64,000 nucleotides of DNA from Biomphalaria glabrata. Its lineage: Eukaryota; Mollusca; Gastropoda; Planorbidae. Of the stretch, positions 31,843 through 44,395 are shown piece after piece; within the stretch, counting starts at the first letter, position 1; each line of letters starts with the position of its first letter. A model generated the notes under the pieces. That model was not told the DNA's origin. It saw only the letters and a list, made by a program, of their open reading frames with translations, and did no database searches. Location: the NCBI RefSeq assembly GCF_947242115.1, contig NC_074721.1:6064501-6128500 (forward strand). Reading direction: 5' to 3'. Both the position numbers and the translations under genes were made by a program.

Positions 31843-32600
31843 TTGAAAAATGGATTCGAAACATTTTGTAAATACATCTGAAATTTTTTTTAATTATTTG
31901 TCATTAAGAGCATTTAAAAAACAAATGCTCAACTTTTGAGGCAATAATTAAAGAAAATAAAACAGCAAAGAAGAAGAAGGTTTTTAGCTTCTTACAAAAT
32001 AGTAGAGGTAAATAGTAAAAAAACAACTAAAGACTTTAGATGAAAACAAATTGATCATTCTAGCTGTATCAGAAGAAATTTTAACATTGATGGTTCAAGA
32101 TTCCCATGAGGCTCTGAAAGTAACTTCAAAATGCTGCACTATGGTTAGGTTTATTTTTTTTAATTTCTCCTCGTTTGAATGCATTAACTTTCCGCCATCA
32201 TTGTTGTGTCCCTTGAGAGTATTATTTCAAGAATCCGACAATTACTGCGTTTTATTAAGAGACAAAATTAAATCAAATAATCAAACTCTTAAAAACCATT
32301 TATCATCTCACACATTTTGCTTCTCTGCACACAGTATAAAAAAGGGCATTTCACTTATAATAAATAATCAATTTTATGATTGAAACTATCTGAGAAACAG
32401 AATTTCCTTTCTTCTTAGACTGTTCACTCTCATTTCAAAATCCTAAGCCATGCTGTCACGTGGTCTGAAGACTAGAAGTCTGGTGGAACGTCCTCTCGTA
32501 TTAGTCATGCGCTGGGAATTACTGTTGCAAATAGAAAGGAGGTTACTCAACAAAGGCAAGTGTGAAAAGGGGGAGGATAATTTGTGTGTAGGCAGCAAAC
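31843..32600. other. intergenic, nothing recognised
   Basis: One open frame of 110 codons (32051-32383, +) matches no family I recognise, and its composition is that of the surrounding AT-rich DNA. I do not call it a gene. Confidence 0.4.
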
Positions 32601-32954
32601 ATTGGTTGGGTCTTTTCTGATGGCTTCCGATTAGTCAGGCCTTGGAATCGTCTCCGCCACACATTACCTTGGTTTACCAATTACCAATCTATGGTTCTGA
32701 CCCCCCTCCCGCTGTACCGTTGGTTGGGTCTTTTCTGTCGGCTTCCGATTAGTCAGGCTTTGGAATCGTCTCCGCCACACATTCCCTTGGTTTACCAGTT
32801 ACCAATCTATGGTTCTGACCCCCCTCCCGCTGTACCGTTGGTTGGGTCTTTTCTGTTGGCGTTCGATTAGTCAGGCTTTGGAATCGTCTCCGCCACACAT
32901 TCCCTTGGTTCACCAGTTACCAATTTATGGTTCTCACCTCCTTCCGCTGTACAG
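32601..32954. repeat. 118-bp tandem repeat, three copies
   Basis: Three direct copies starting at 32601, 32719 and 32837, each with TTGGTTGGGTCTTTTCTG, GGAATCGTCTCCGCCACACA and CCGCTGTAC at the end. Copies differ at a few positions; the second and third differ least in their first half, and the last has small losses near its end. It is less AT-rich than its surroundings. Confidence 0.93.
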
Positions 32955-34182
32955 CATCAAAAACTTGACTTCCAGTATTGCACCTAATAACCAACTCTAA
33001 TAGAAAGGGAGAGGAAAGAAACATTCACTTGTTCCAAATTAACAGAGGCGTTCTCTTCCTTCTTGTCACTTGAGCAGAAACAAGCAAAATATTTTTTAAA
33101 ATCCTTTAAAAAAAGATCAAAGGGAGGAACTCCGCCCTTAATACTACATCTATCAATAATTGCAGGTTATTTCCCTTGTTCGATATGAAACAAAATAATT
33201 GTTTACCAATAATTATTTGACTTATTTTTTGTTTATCGATTCATGTTTTGCTAAGTACAATAAATAATTGTTTAAAAATCGCACAGACATATTATCGTTT
33301 GTCTAGATCTTTTACCGATTTCATCACATGACTCATCCATTGTAATCAATAAAGTTACGCTTAATATGCAACTTTTTTTTTTAAAAGTATTTTTTAGTGT
33401 TTTTTTTGTGTTTTTTTTAAGTGTTTTTTTTAGTGTTTTTCCTCCACTTCATAATTTCTTTTGTCATCGGTTATGAACGCATAAAGAGTGTTTATGTTTA
33501 GAAGTATCTAAAATCAAAAAGGTGTAATTGCAAATTAAACACTAAGTTATGTCTTTAAGTATTTAAATAAAGAAAGTTTCATTTGCACTTATCTTTAAAA
33601 GCACAACATTTTGAAATAATTCTACGTTCTCTAATCGACATTCAAGAATTGAAACAGTTTAACAAACATTCACAAGGATATAATGAAACATCTAAAATAA
33701 ACTAAACAGTTGCTTGAATAACACATAACATAAACCGAAATTATTATATATTTTTTTTAGCTATTTAAAAATAAAATAAATCGGCAGAGGAAACAAGTTG
33801 TAAGTCATGACTTTGCCATGTTACTCCAATGATTCTTAAGAAGATTCAACAGGTGTAAAAGATGGGCTGTTTTACAGTGTAACTAAATCATCTAGAAGTC
33901 CTTAGAGAGTAACGTTGAAAACGTAAATAAAAAAAACGTATTAGAAGGTTTAGATCTAATAGAATAGGAGCTTGGAAAAAACAACAAATTTACAAAGAGA
34001 GTGTGTGTTATAACACAAACACTGAGGCGGGCCCCATCGAATTTACCAATGGACCAGGAATATTCTAACCTTAGTCTTGTTTGGATCGTTGAAAGTAGTA
34101 AAATTTTAAAAATCATTGGGCACTAAAATAATAATCATAATAATAATTATAATAATAATAATAATAATAATATGAACATCTT
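32955..34182. other. intergenic with old flank homology
   Basis: No gene. The part 33265-33505 (around CATGACTCATCCATTGTAAT and GTCATCGGTTATGAACGCAT) matches 50080-50290 downstream of F (CATGACTCATTCATACAAAT, GTCATCGGTCATGAAAACAT), evidence of a shared ancestral unit flank. A T-rich stretch with repeated AGTGTTTTTTTT lies at 33386-33440. Confidence 0.5.
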
Positions 34183-34335
34183 CGTTGCCTGTCAGAGGGC
34201 GGTACTGCTGCAGACCGTCCACATCACCAGAAAATTCCTCAGTGGAAACTGTTAAAGGGACTACGATGAATTTTGTTTCTCTTTAGCGAAACTCGACGCT
34301 GGCAGCGCCAGAGAATGACTACTCGTTCATTTCTA
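34183..34335 (-). repeat. dispersed repeat (GATGTGGCAGGTCTGCAGCA family), minus
   Basis: Reverse complement contains GAGTAGTCATTCTCTGGCGC, GTCGAGTTTCGCTAAAGAGA and CAGCAGTACCGCCCTCTGAC, matching the copies at 63700-64000. Preceded by an ATA microsatellite (34125-34172). Confidence 0.7.
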
Positions 34336-34466
34336 AATAATAATAAAAATAATAAAATTAAATTAATTTTCTCTTTTAAAGTTTAAATCTTTCTAAATTA
34401 ATTTTTATCAAACATAAGTACTTTGTTAATTACAAGTCGTTTTTTTTTCATGAAGTTCATTAAGTA

Positions 34467-34670
34467 ACGTTCCCCTTTCAGACCAAGTGATGTATGGGGC
34501 AGATTGTGGGTGTCATGTGGCCAGCATAGCAACCAGCCACTTTTACTTTTCCCCAACTAATGTCAGATACCTCTTAGAGCTGGATGGACTCCGAGGCGCT
34601 CTAAAGATTCCGAAAGTCAAAATCCGGTTCGGAAGCCAAGCGCTTTACCACTCTGCCACAGTGCCTTCTC
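34467..34670 (-). repeat. tRNA-derived SINE, family 1
   Basis: Minus strand: GGCACTGTGGCAGAGTGGTA (A-box) and TTGGCTTCCGAACCGGATTT, with loss of the B-box segment. The body ends at GAAAGGGGAACG. Confidence 0.75.
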
Positions 34671-35109
34671 TATATTCATTTAGCGTACACCTGTATTTCT
34701 TCAATTAATATTCCTTAACCTTATCTATACATTCAAAATTAATAACATGACACACCTCATAAAGGGAAACTAAAGAAAAATAAATTAGAATTCATTCTTC
34801 TTACAAATTAGATAAATTGACAAAACAAACAAAAAATATTCTTGACCTACTTCACTCTTTAATTTAATTTCCGGTAGTGAGATAGAAATGACTTGGGTCA
34901 CACAAATTAAGACTTTCCCCCTCGCAAATACAAATTAATATTTCCCCTTACATTTATCATAGGATACATTTAGTTGAGGTTGAAAATATTTTTTCAAGCC
35001 CTTTTCTATAGTATAGCTATCTTTTTTTTAAAACTTACACTTTAAGTAAAGTTTGAATCAAATCAAATTCTTTATTTTAAAAAATTTCAATCAGTATTTC
35101 ATTCCATGA

Positions 35110-35528
35110 GGTAGATAAAAATGAAAAATTTATTTTATTATGATCCATTGATACTTTTTTTCATTGTGACCTTCGATGCAAATTTTTTGTACCAGTGCGC
35201 GCATCTATGAATGTAGCTTGAGTTATCAATGATGAAGTCTGTGATCTTTTTCAATAAAAAAAAACATTATCCACCCTGAAGTTTTTCAGTTAAAATTAAA
35301 ACTAATTTAATTTAAAAAAAATCTGTTTGCATAGATAATTTTTTAAATAAAATTGTTCATTTTGAAAAAGAAAAAAAAGGAGCCGTTGCATCAGAACTTT
35401 GAATCATAAAAAAAAATCATGATGTCCGATTTACATTTTCTCTATTAGTTTAAGTCATCTATGGGACAGACGGAGAAACATACAAAACTAATAGCGACTC
35501 TTTTCCTTTCAAGGACCGCTAAAAATAT
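35110..35528 (-). repeat. dispersed repeat (AAGACGCTATTAGTTTTGTG family), minus
   Basis: Ends ACAAAACTAATAGCGACTCT then TTTCAAGGACCGCTAAAA on the + strand, the reverse of 20944. It lies at the same relative place upstream of E as 44886-45285 upstream of F, so it predates that duplication. Confidence 0.65.
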
Positions 35529-35700
35529 GATCACGTGATCAGAATAATCTAATTTCTGCAACTATTTTGACATATTCGCTAGTCTTTTACCATTCCTAAA
35601 TGTTACATATTTTATGCTTTGAAATGTTTCTAACCTACTGAGAAGGTCAGTAAAACAACGGTTATAGGAGGAGTCTAATAAGTGACACTTCGCCAGTGCG

Positions 35701-35985
35701 AGACGATTTGCGATCAAGTCCAACAGAACTAGTCCCCATGTGTGAAATATGTTATGAATAGTGGAAACAAAAAGGGAAGTAGAGTTTAAAACAGCGGCAC
35801 AAGTGTCGATACGGCGGTACGAGTGAAATATTTGTACAGTGTTATGTGTAGCCAATTGTACAGCATTGACTTTGATCTATTAGACAATAAATTGTTAAGT
35901 TATTTTGGTACCCGTAGTCCTCAAGTTCTTTGACTTTGTAGTGCAGCAGTTCGCAAAGAGCTTAGACAGAGAAAGTCGTGAAAGT
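35701..35985 (+). mobile_element. LTR relic upstream of receptor E (fossil)
   Basis: Aligns with roughly the last 320 bases of the solo LTR at 39069-39795: GATCAAGTCCAACAGAACTA, TACGGCGGTACG, TCAAGTTCTTTGACTTTGTA and a GACAGAGAAAGTC end. It is an old, diverged piece of the downstream half of an LTR with no internal region. It ends about 165 bases before the ATG of E. Matching relics lie at the same distance before F and H. Confidence 0.75.
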
Positions 35986-36150
35986 ATCTTGTTTGCAGAT
36001 TTGGAAAGAGCAAAAGAGAAATTTCTAGTTTTAGTATTGGATTAAATAACAAACTTGACTAAGAAAATACTTCTTCTCGACGTCATGTAGAAATTATAAA
36101 GTGATTATTAAAAAATAACATTATTATAATTTTTGCAAATCAAATATAGA

Positions 36151-39100
36151 ATGAATATCTTATTTTGGCTTACAGTACTCACTCTGGTGTTTAGTGTAGC
36201 TAGTTATACTACACTAAATCTATGTCAGAGTAGTGAGCTCCATCTCGTTATAGTTATGACCTGTCAGTTTCAGGCAATGAATTGGGACATGATCAAAAAC
36301 ATTTTTAAATTACTTAAACCTACTGACTCAGAGAATGCAACTAGAAAACTGACAGTGACATTGATAGATATTTTAAGTTTAAATAACATAACTCTAAATG
36401 AATCAAACATTAACAATATTTCTGAATTTTGTCACGTGGAGAATATTGATGAATCAAATGGAAAAGAAAACGTATGGAAACTACAGGCTTACATTCTGGA
36501 AAAAGATTACGATTCTTCGAAATTATTTATTCTATACATATTAATATATTGGCATGAAATTTCATTTGAATTTTACAACAACGTTTTATTCAAACTAAAA
36601 TTCATCAAATTTCTAACAATTAATATACATAATGATGACTATGATTGCTGTGAACCGAGCAGTTTTCCTCACTATCTCACAGTTAACTTCCAGGACGACC
36701 TGAAGTATAACAATGAGATTAGCGTGAAACTGTGCTCTCGTTGCTTAGATGGCTGGTCTCCAATTCTTGATGCATCCAATAACATAACTTCGTGTATTCT
36801 AGTTAAAGAAAAAAGAAATCTCATAAGTTGGCAGTACGCTGTCAACTACTGCAAACGAAAAAGGTCGAAATTGTTTACATTTGAAACAAGTTTAGATTTG
36901 GAATCTTTGAAGTCTAGCTTAAACATGTCATTCCAGAGCAATAAAAAAGATAATTTTCAACCAAACGATACAAATTCAATAAAAATCTACTTGGGACTGT
37001 ATACGTTAAAATCAGGAGGCAATGAACAATTATTGTGGATAAATAAGAAAACAGTCAATTCATTAGTACATTTAATAGTAAAAAATGTCAGCAATTCTCT
37101 GAATTCCACGAGGGTCTGTTTTGCTTGGAACTACAACCGTTTGCGAAATGAAGAGATATTGCGGCTTGATTGCGGAGCTAAAATCACAAAATATGTTCTG
37201 TGTCAGCAGGAATTTATAATACATTCTTTACCTCAAGAAAGAATGACACATCCAGCAATCCAGAACTATACAGTTCCAAATCATAATTTTTTCATTACAA
37301 CCTATGGGATTATTTCTGTATCCAATGTTAAGAGTTTATCCCCAATTACATTTCCGACATTTCTATGTGACAAGTATTTTTCTATCTCGTACAACTATGT
37401 GTGTGATGGAATCAAAGATTGTAGTAATGGTGAGGATGAACAAGTTTGTTCTTATGAATATAAATCTCTAGAGTTCTGCCTTGAAAGGAATTCGTTTTTC
37501 TGTCCAGATCCCAACTTGCTTAGACGTAAATGTATTTCTGAAAGTCAAGTGTGTGACATGATTGAGGATTGTCCTGATGGAAGGGATGAGTCAGACTGTG
37601 ATGATTGTATTCTGACTCAGTGCTCACCAAATGTTTGTATTCCTGACCATTGGACGCTGAATTGTTCCACTATTAACTATTTAATAGTGAATGAAACTAG
37701 TAATGATGAAAATGTGATAAACATAAATGTTTCTGAGCCTAAAGTTAATTTATTAGAGTTCATAACTTTGTGTACCAAGACTTCGCATGAGAATAACACG
37801 TGCATTGAACAAAGTCAACACAATAATTTTTGGACACCAACATGTATTTATATGAGGGATAGACACGGTAACACTATCGGTTGTTCTGATTTATCTCATT
37901 TGTCTAACTGTACAACGTTTATATGTCCCAAAAATTTTTTCAAGTGCCGGAATTCTTATTGTATTCCTAATATATTTATGCTTGATAGGGTCTTAGATTG
38001 TCCTCTGGGGGAAGACGAAGTCAGACAGAACTATTATAGTGGATCGGATTTTTCTTGCTATAACAGTGATAAAGAAATTAATCCCATTTATATTTGTGAC
38101 GGCAAGCCCAATTGCCCTCGAGGTGATGACGAACTGAACTGTATAAACCCAATATGTCCATCTGGTTTTATTTGTCTGGACGGGACGGTCACTGTAAACA
38201 ATACGAACATTTTGTTAAACATGTCTTCATTTTCCCCAAACACAACATTTTTGAACATTTCTGGTATTGATGTGTCGCGGTCAGGTAATATCATGAACAT
38301 TCTTATATTAAAAAGGCTTCTTGTTTTGGTAGCGTCAAGATGTCATATTAATGACAAAACTCAAACTAATGCTAAAAACAGTTTCGTTTATTATTTAGAC
38401 ATTAGTTATAATGACCTTTCCAAGTTTACCTACACTGATTTTATTTTACAATTTTCCAATCTTCGTTTTCTAAACGTCTCATATAATGACAATCTTAGTC
38501 ACATTCCTAAATTGTATTTCCCACGATTAGTACATCTTGTTTCAGTGGATCTTTCATTTACGAAAATTACCCGAATAAGTTTAAATTTTAATGAGAAATT
38601 ACGATTTATAAATTTTTCAGTAACAAACTTAGATACTGTGGTTTTCTCGAATGTTGCCGAGTATGAAGTGATTGACTTGAGAAAAACTCGTATTTCTGAC
38701 ACAATTAAAGAAAATTTTTTTAACAACTTCACAGTAAAAGGTAAAGTTTTAGCAGACTACAAACTTTGTTGTTCATATTTCAGAGGAGAAAAACTTCTAG
38801 CACATCAATGTGAAGCAGAAGAAGAAACTTTATCAAGCTGTAAAGATCTAATTGGAGATTCTTTAAAACGAGTCTTGCTCTGGATTGTTGCGATTTGCGC
38901 AATTTTCGGAAATATGATTGCATTGGGTTACCGTATTTTATTTGAACGAGCAACACTTCATCTGCCATATGTATTATTTGTAACATGTCTTGGTGTTTCT
39001 GATCTTCTGATGGGTATTTACCTTGTCATTATTGCCTCTGTAGATGTAGTTTATAGAGATGTTTATATTGTTATAAACTTGGTGGTGGCACAGAGAGGGG

Positions 39101-40508
39101 TAGTGGTGTGTGTGTAGTCAGCCGACGCAAATCGCCCCAGGCCAGCGCTAGACGAGCGGTCAACCGTGACGAGGTACAACTGTCAGCCGAGTCGTGTCAA
39201 CAGGACAGTTCGGGAAGGATCGCAGCGTCACGAGAGTTGTAGTCACCTGACCACCTAGAAACGTCGAGCGGCGTTCTGTCCGGTTCGAGAAGGCCAGTAG
39301 GGACCCTATATAAAGAGCGGAGGTGTCGCAGTCAAGACGGTTCAGAAAGCGGGTTTACGACAGGAGTTCAGAACACGGTCGACTACAGCACAGTTCAACG
39401 GTGTGGTCCTGTACGGAGCATTACGACGGTTCAGTGCGGAGTACTATCAAGTACAGTTGAGACGAACGGCGTCTTGATCTTGGTCTGTGATCGAGTCCGA
39501 CACAACGAGCCCAAGTGTGTGAAGTCAGTCCCCAACTGTTGAACCCAGTGCAAGCCCGGAACGAGACGGAGAGACCAGGGCAAGACTTGATACGGCGGAA
39601 CGGTGTTATCGGAGAGATATTTGTTATCGCAGAACTATTTGTACTGTTCTACGTGCTGCCAATTGTACAGTATTGGCTGTTACTTATTCAACTATTAAAG
39701 TGTTACGTTACTTTGGAGCCCTGACTTGTCAAGTTCTTTAAGTTGGTGGTGTATGGTGCAGTTTGCAGAGAGCCTGGATAGTGAGATTCGTAACAATATT
39801 GTACATGAAATGTCTTGGAAACAAAGTACATTGTGTCAGATAGCCGGAACTTTGGCCACACTGTCCAGTGAAACGTCCACTTTTTTCATTCTGCTCATAA
39901 CACTTGAAAGATTTCTGACCATCAGATTTCCTTTTGGTGAGCACAAAATCTCAAACATGGGTAAATATATTTTAATTTCTTTAGCTTGGGGTTTGGGATT
40001 TATCTTGTCAGTGATTCCCACAATGTATGACGAAAAGTCTGTATATTCCACTAATGGAATGTGTCTCGGATTTCCTTTAAGAAAGTCCAGTGGTACTGCC
40101 TGGATATATTCAGTGACCGTTTTTCTTTTCTTTAACTCTATTTTATTCGTTGTTATCGCCAATGGTCAGTTTTTAATTTTCATAACAATATCTCAGCATA
40201 GTTCTAAGTTTAAAACTGAAAATCAAGCGTCAGCTAGACGAGCAGATAACATTACAGTGGCTCTCAAACTGTCAGTAGTAGTGCTGTCAAATTTCATCTG
40301 TTGGTTCCCTGTTTGTATCATGGGAATAAGAACAGTGGTCAGTGATTTTGAGGTCAGTCGAGAGGCTTACTCCTGGATTATTACTTTAGTTCTTCCTTTC
40401 AACTCAGCCCTAAATCCAGTTTTGTATACTTTACCACGTATTTCTAAATCTTGGACAGACTTTAAATATAGAAAGTCTTTACAATTATCAAAATCTCGAA
40501 ATTCTTAA
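36151..40508 (+). pseudogene. GRL101-like receptor E, interrupted by a solo LTR in the 7TM region
   Basis: The coding sequence starts at ATG 36151 (MNILFWLTVLTLVFSVAS, signal peptide) and is open to 39068, then a 727-bp LTR follows, and the receptor sequence resumes at 39800 and runs open to TAA at 40506-40508. Parts before the LTR: N-terminal domain, C-type-lectin-like domain (about 215-355: ISWQYAVNYC, YLGLYTL, LLWINKK, CFAW, LCQQ), LDLa repeats (CPDGRDESDC, CPRGDDELNC), LRRs, hinge LADYKLCCSYF, TM1 and TM2. The insertion is after about residue 972, in the first extracellular loop. Read straight through, translation stops inside the LTR at 39117, giving about 988 residues with two TM segments and no TM3-TM7. 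No other break was seen, so the loss is recent, and the allele may not be fixed. Confidence 0.9.
39069..39795 (+). mobile_element. solo LTR (gypsy-like) inside receptor E (fossil)
   Basis: 727 bp from TGTTATAAACTTGG to ATTCGTAACA, with TG...CA ends and short inverted terminal repeats (TGTTA/TAACA). The target ATAT is duplicated at 39065-39068 and 39796-39799. A TATA box (CTATATAAAG, 39306-39315) and an ATTAAA near 39695 fit LTR promoter and polyadenylation parts. No internal region is left. It looks whole as a solo LTR and young. The 4-bp ATAT target resembles that of the Drosophila 17.6/297 gypsy group. Confidence 0.9.
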
Positions 40509-42411
40509 CTATTTAAATAGATTTGATTAGAAAATATCAAAATAATTTAAATGAAAGTACTATATAGATTTGATATGTATTTGTCATGAGATTGTCGATA
40601 CTATTTAACGTTGTTTAACGTCGTGAAAATATGTTTACAACATTGAATTTGTATCTTGGTTTCTAAATATTTTACATCCTTTGTGTCGTTATATTAGGTT
40701 AGTACACTGATTCTGAACTCTAGGCCATTTGTTTTTAGAACATTTGCGTCGCTGGCCCCATTATAGAAAGCAAGGACAAAAAAACTATTTTGTTAGAAAC
40801 CCTAGGATTTTGTACTTACATAATATGTGGAATTTCGGAATTTAATTCGAAACTAACTTCTGAAGTAAGTTTATCCATTTGTTTGATTTTTTAATTCTCA
40901 GGATTAAAAATGTGAATCATACGTCTCACAAAAAAAAAAAAAAAAAAAAACTTTCCTTGACTTTATTAGCGCACTTTACTTGAAATGAGAAACTGTTCAT
41001 ATTAGAACTGTACTTCTTTCATAATATCTTGAAAAGCTCAGCTGTTCAACTCTTTGATGTGATGTAAATCTTCAGTGCTGAGCACATGCAGAATTGTACC
41101 AATTTGTCTGGGTTATCATCCCGCCACAGATGACTTAAACAATTTTTTAGCTGCAATTCAACCATACTTCTAACAGCATCAGAAGTCACTCCACAAATGT
41201 CAGCCAAAAAGAAGAAAGATCCTTCATGACTTTTAAACTTTACTGAAGAAGTAAGCCAGTGATGTTCCTCATAAGTCTTATGTGATTTTTCCTACACTGT
41301 TGTTTCTACCACAAATAAGCATAAAGTGTTGATAAGTATCAGATATGTCGGTGGCAAGAGAGAGAGCACATTAGACTCTACTCTACTGGCTTTCTAATTT
41401 CAAATTGAGAATTTACACTTACTTTTCTAATTCTCATTCTATAAAGGATGGTGGCTACAGCTGTATTCTTTTTCTAATACATATCACTGCTAGCTAGATT
41501 TTTTTTTACTCATTTGCATTTGAAAAAGATAGCTTCATTTCACAACTTAAAATGTAATCAAATCTTTTGCTTGCCTTTACTACCTACTTACTTTTTTTTC
41601 TCTTCTAAGTAATATTATCGTCGAAACTCCAATCTTCAGGCGTTATTTAGCAATCTTTCCTAGCACTTATTCCGAAAATGCTGCCAAAGTTGTTTCTCAT
41701 TTTTAATTTCATTAACCTGTTTCACGTCATGCTCTTTGAAACAGTTACAAAAGGGCAATAACTGGCAACAATGTTTTGCCTTTTTTCCTGTTTCACAAAA
41801 CAATTTAAAGATTTATCCAATTTTTCAAGCATTTTAGATTCCACATTTTGTTTCGTACACTTCCTATTTCATTAACGCACAAATATTAAATGATAAAACC
41901 CACTCCAGTTTATATGGAAAAAATATGACTTTAAATGATTCAGAAATAATGTCCTGTGTTGCATACACAAGGTTTCAAATTCACGGCTAGCTCATGAAAA
42001 CAGCAGAAATTTCCAAGAATTAAAAATAGCTAAAATCAATATACCTATTTGTTTTCTAATAAGAACAACATTCTGTATGAGAATATTAGAATACCAAAAG
42101 ATTGAAATCAACAGAAGAAAGTCTGATAGCCCTAACGTAGGAGAAGGTACTCATTTTAACCTTTTTTGGGTGATTTTCTACTTTTTGCTGGGTAAAACCA
42201 CGCCGCGGTCTAGATTTTCGGCATCACTGGACCTGAAGTTAAATTTATCTGTGGTGTTATCTTTATTACTAAAATTTCAATTATTTTTATCGTAATCTGT
42301 ATACAAAGTTCGACTCGTTATAATTTGCATACCAAATGGTGAAAGATTCAATGATGCCTTTCTTTCTATTTTACATTTTCTCTACAAACATCTGGACTCA
42401 CCCTTCACTTT
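40509..42411. other. 3' flank of receptor E, duplicated downstream of H
   Basis: Aligned almost base for base with 59902-62429 apart from the LTR at 60425-61038 there. It contains an A24 run at 40929-40952. On the minus strand, 41050-41390 corresponds to an open frame downstream of H but has an in-frame TAG here. No gene is called. Confidence 0.7.
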
Positions 42412-42550
42412 TGATGGTTGCCTGGTCGTGCGGTTTGCGCACAGAACTGTCGCATGGAATTATTGATGGTGCTGGGTTCAAACACTGCCCGCTCCCATAC
42501 CCCGTCGTCCTGAGGGAGGTTTGAACTAAGAAGTAAAAAATCTTTAAATC
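42412..42550 (+). repeat. tRNA-derived SINE, family 2
   Basis: GGTTGCCTGGTCGTGCGGTT (A-box) and GGGTTCAAACACT (B-box region), ending CTTTAAATCTGAAGG. Identical placement to 62430-62570 downstream of H. Confidence 0.78.
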
Positions 42551-43321
42551 TGAAGGTCTCTGTGAGGTTAGTAGTCGTTCTCTCCTTAGAAGATGTAACA
42601 AATAACAAAGGGAATATTTTTAATTTAGATAACTTGTACAAATGCTTAATCTCCAAGCCTAGGGTTCCATATTTACTTTGTTACTTTATTCTCCCATTAT
42701 TATTATTATTTAATATTTATATCTTGTTTCTACGTGTAATATCATGTGTATAGAGTACAAGGACATGCTCAAAAAAACGATTCTTTTCATTTATGCATAA
42801 ATTTGGTATCGTCTAGACGCTTATAACGGCTATGGCAAAGAGAAAAAATAAATATATATATTACTATTTTGTTGCGTTTTTTTACATAAATATTTTATAA
42901 GTCTATGTCTATCAAATGTTTATAAGATCTCTATTAAATCTAAGACATGTTCACTCAAACTATAAATTTTAATGTATAAGGTTTTTCATATTTTTCATTG
43001 TCATATGTTTTGGTGTGCTGTTTTATATTACGTGACAACAATTTATTAAATAAACTGTTTAACTTTATAACATATTTTACATGACTTGTGTATATTTTGC
43101 AACTATTTAGTATGTTTTTTTTTTAAATAATTGTATCTAAGATTACTTTTTTTTTTTAAATTTTAAGACATAATAAATATATAATTAAATGATTCAAAAA
43201 ATGTTCATTCTTATCATGTCATCTAAAGTTTGTGATAATATTAAATATAGATGTAAACAAATGGAGGCTTTCTTTTATGTTATTTTTACCCATTAGTAAA
43301 GAAGACAAATAGTACAGCAAA
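42551..43321. other. intergenic with partial dispersed repeat
   Basis: 42551-42670 holds the end of the GATGTGGCAGGTCTGCAGCA repeat family (TCTCTGTGAGGTTAGTAGTC ... TTAATCTCCAAGCCTAGGGT). The rest is AT-rich, and 42900-43270 shares stretches with 29100-29500. No gene. Confidence 0.5.
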
Positions 43322-43583
43322 TGTATAGTTACCCTTTCAAACATTAACATTTATAGGCCTGACAATAAAAAAAATCATTAGGTTAACAAAAATGTCACGT
43401 GGCCAGCACAACGACTAAACGGCTTTAATTTTACCTATTTTACGCCATCACCCTTAAGAGCTGGATTAACTCAGAGACGCTTTAAGAATACTGCATTTAC
43501 AAATCTCAATCTTTAACAGGATTCGAACCCAGGAATTTTCGATTTGGGAACATAGCGTTTAACCAATCGGCCACTGTGCCTCC
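43322..43583 (-). repeat. tRNA-derived SINE, family 1
   Basis: Minus strand: GGAGGCACAGTGGCCGATTG and a B-box GGTTCGAATCC, body to GAAAGGGTAACTA. Confidence 0.8.
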
Positions 43584-44395
43584 TAAAGTAGAAGAGTAAC
43601 CTGCAAAAAAAAGCTAATTATGTAAAATTGTGTCTACATTTCATAATAGCAAGTTCAGAAACTCAGTCATCCTTCATCGTAAACTAACATTAAGTAATAC
43701 TCAATATTTACTCATGTATGATAATTTACGTATTTACTTGTATATTTTACATCACTTGTGTAAGAAAAATCAACTCATCACACTCATATTGCCAACTTCA
43801 TATATTTGTTTTACATTTTCAAATGTATGTTTTAACGAGTAAAGATTTCTTCAATTTACAAAGCTGCTTTTTTATTTACTAAATTTATATCAACTCAATT
43901 TCTTTGTCTGTATGTCTGTCTGTTTGGTCAAAGGTTTGTACACATTTTTTTTCCAGCACCTAATCTCGGATTAAGCTGAACTTTTGTACAATTATTTCTT
44001 TTACCTAAAAACACAATAATAAAAAGAAAAAAAAAAAAAAACTATTAGTTAAATAACTATTGGGGATTAATTATTATGTCGCTATCGAACAAGGGGAAAA
44101 AGTGTACTTTGACAGATGTGGCGATATAAGTAACAAATAGACCCCTTTTTACTTTCTATAGAGAAAGCTTTAAAGTTTAAACTAACACTCAATAACTATA
44201 TAACAATTTATTTTCATAAGTATTTCTCTGGCACAGTGGTTAATTTGTCAGTTTGATTTTAGGTCGTTCAACCTTTATTTATTTACTTTATTTTGAAAAT
44301 GTATTTGAAAAGCGATCACAGTAAACAATGACATAAATATCCCTTCCTTTCCCCCCCCCCCTTTTTTTTAAAAAAAAGGTTGTAATTGTTAGTAA
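43584..44395. other. intergenic, nothing recognised
   Basis: AT-rich with homopolymer runs (A at 44028-44041, C/T at 44350-44370). No gene. Confidence 0.45.

Noticed and set aside
32051-32383. 110-codon + frame
   Set aside because: No recognisable family, AT-driven composition and no sign of a second copy or exon context.
39515-39724. Short frame inside the solo LTR of receptor E
   Set aside because: It lies wholly within the LTR and has no similarity to a known protein.
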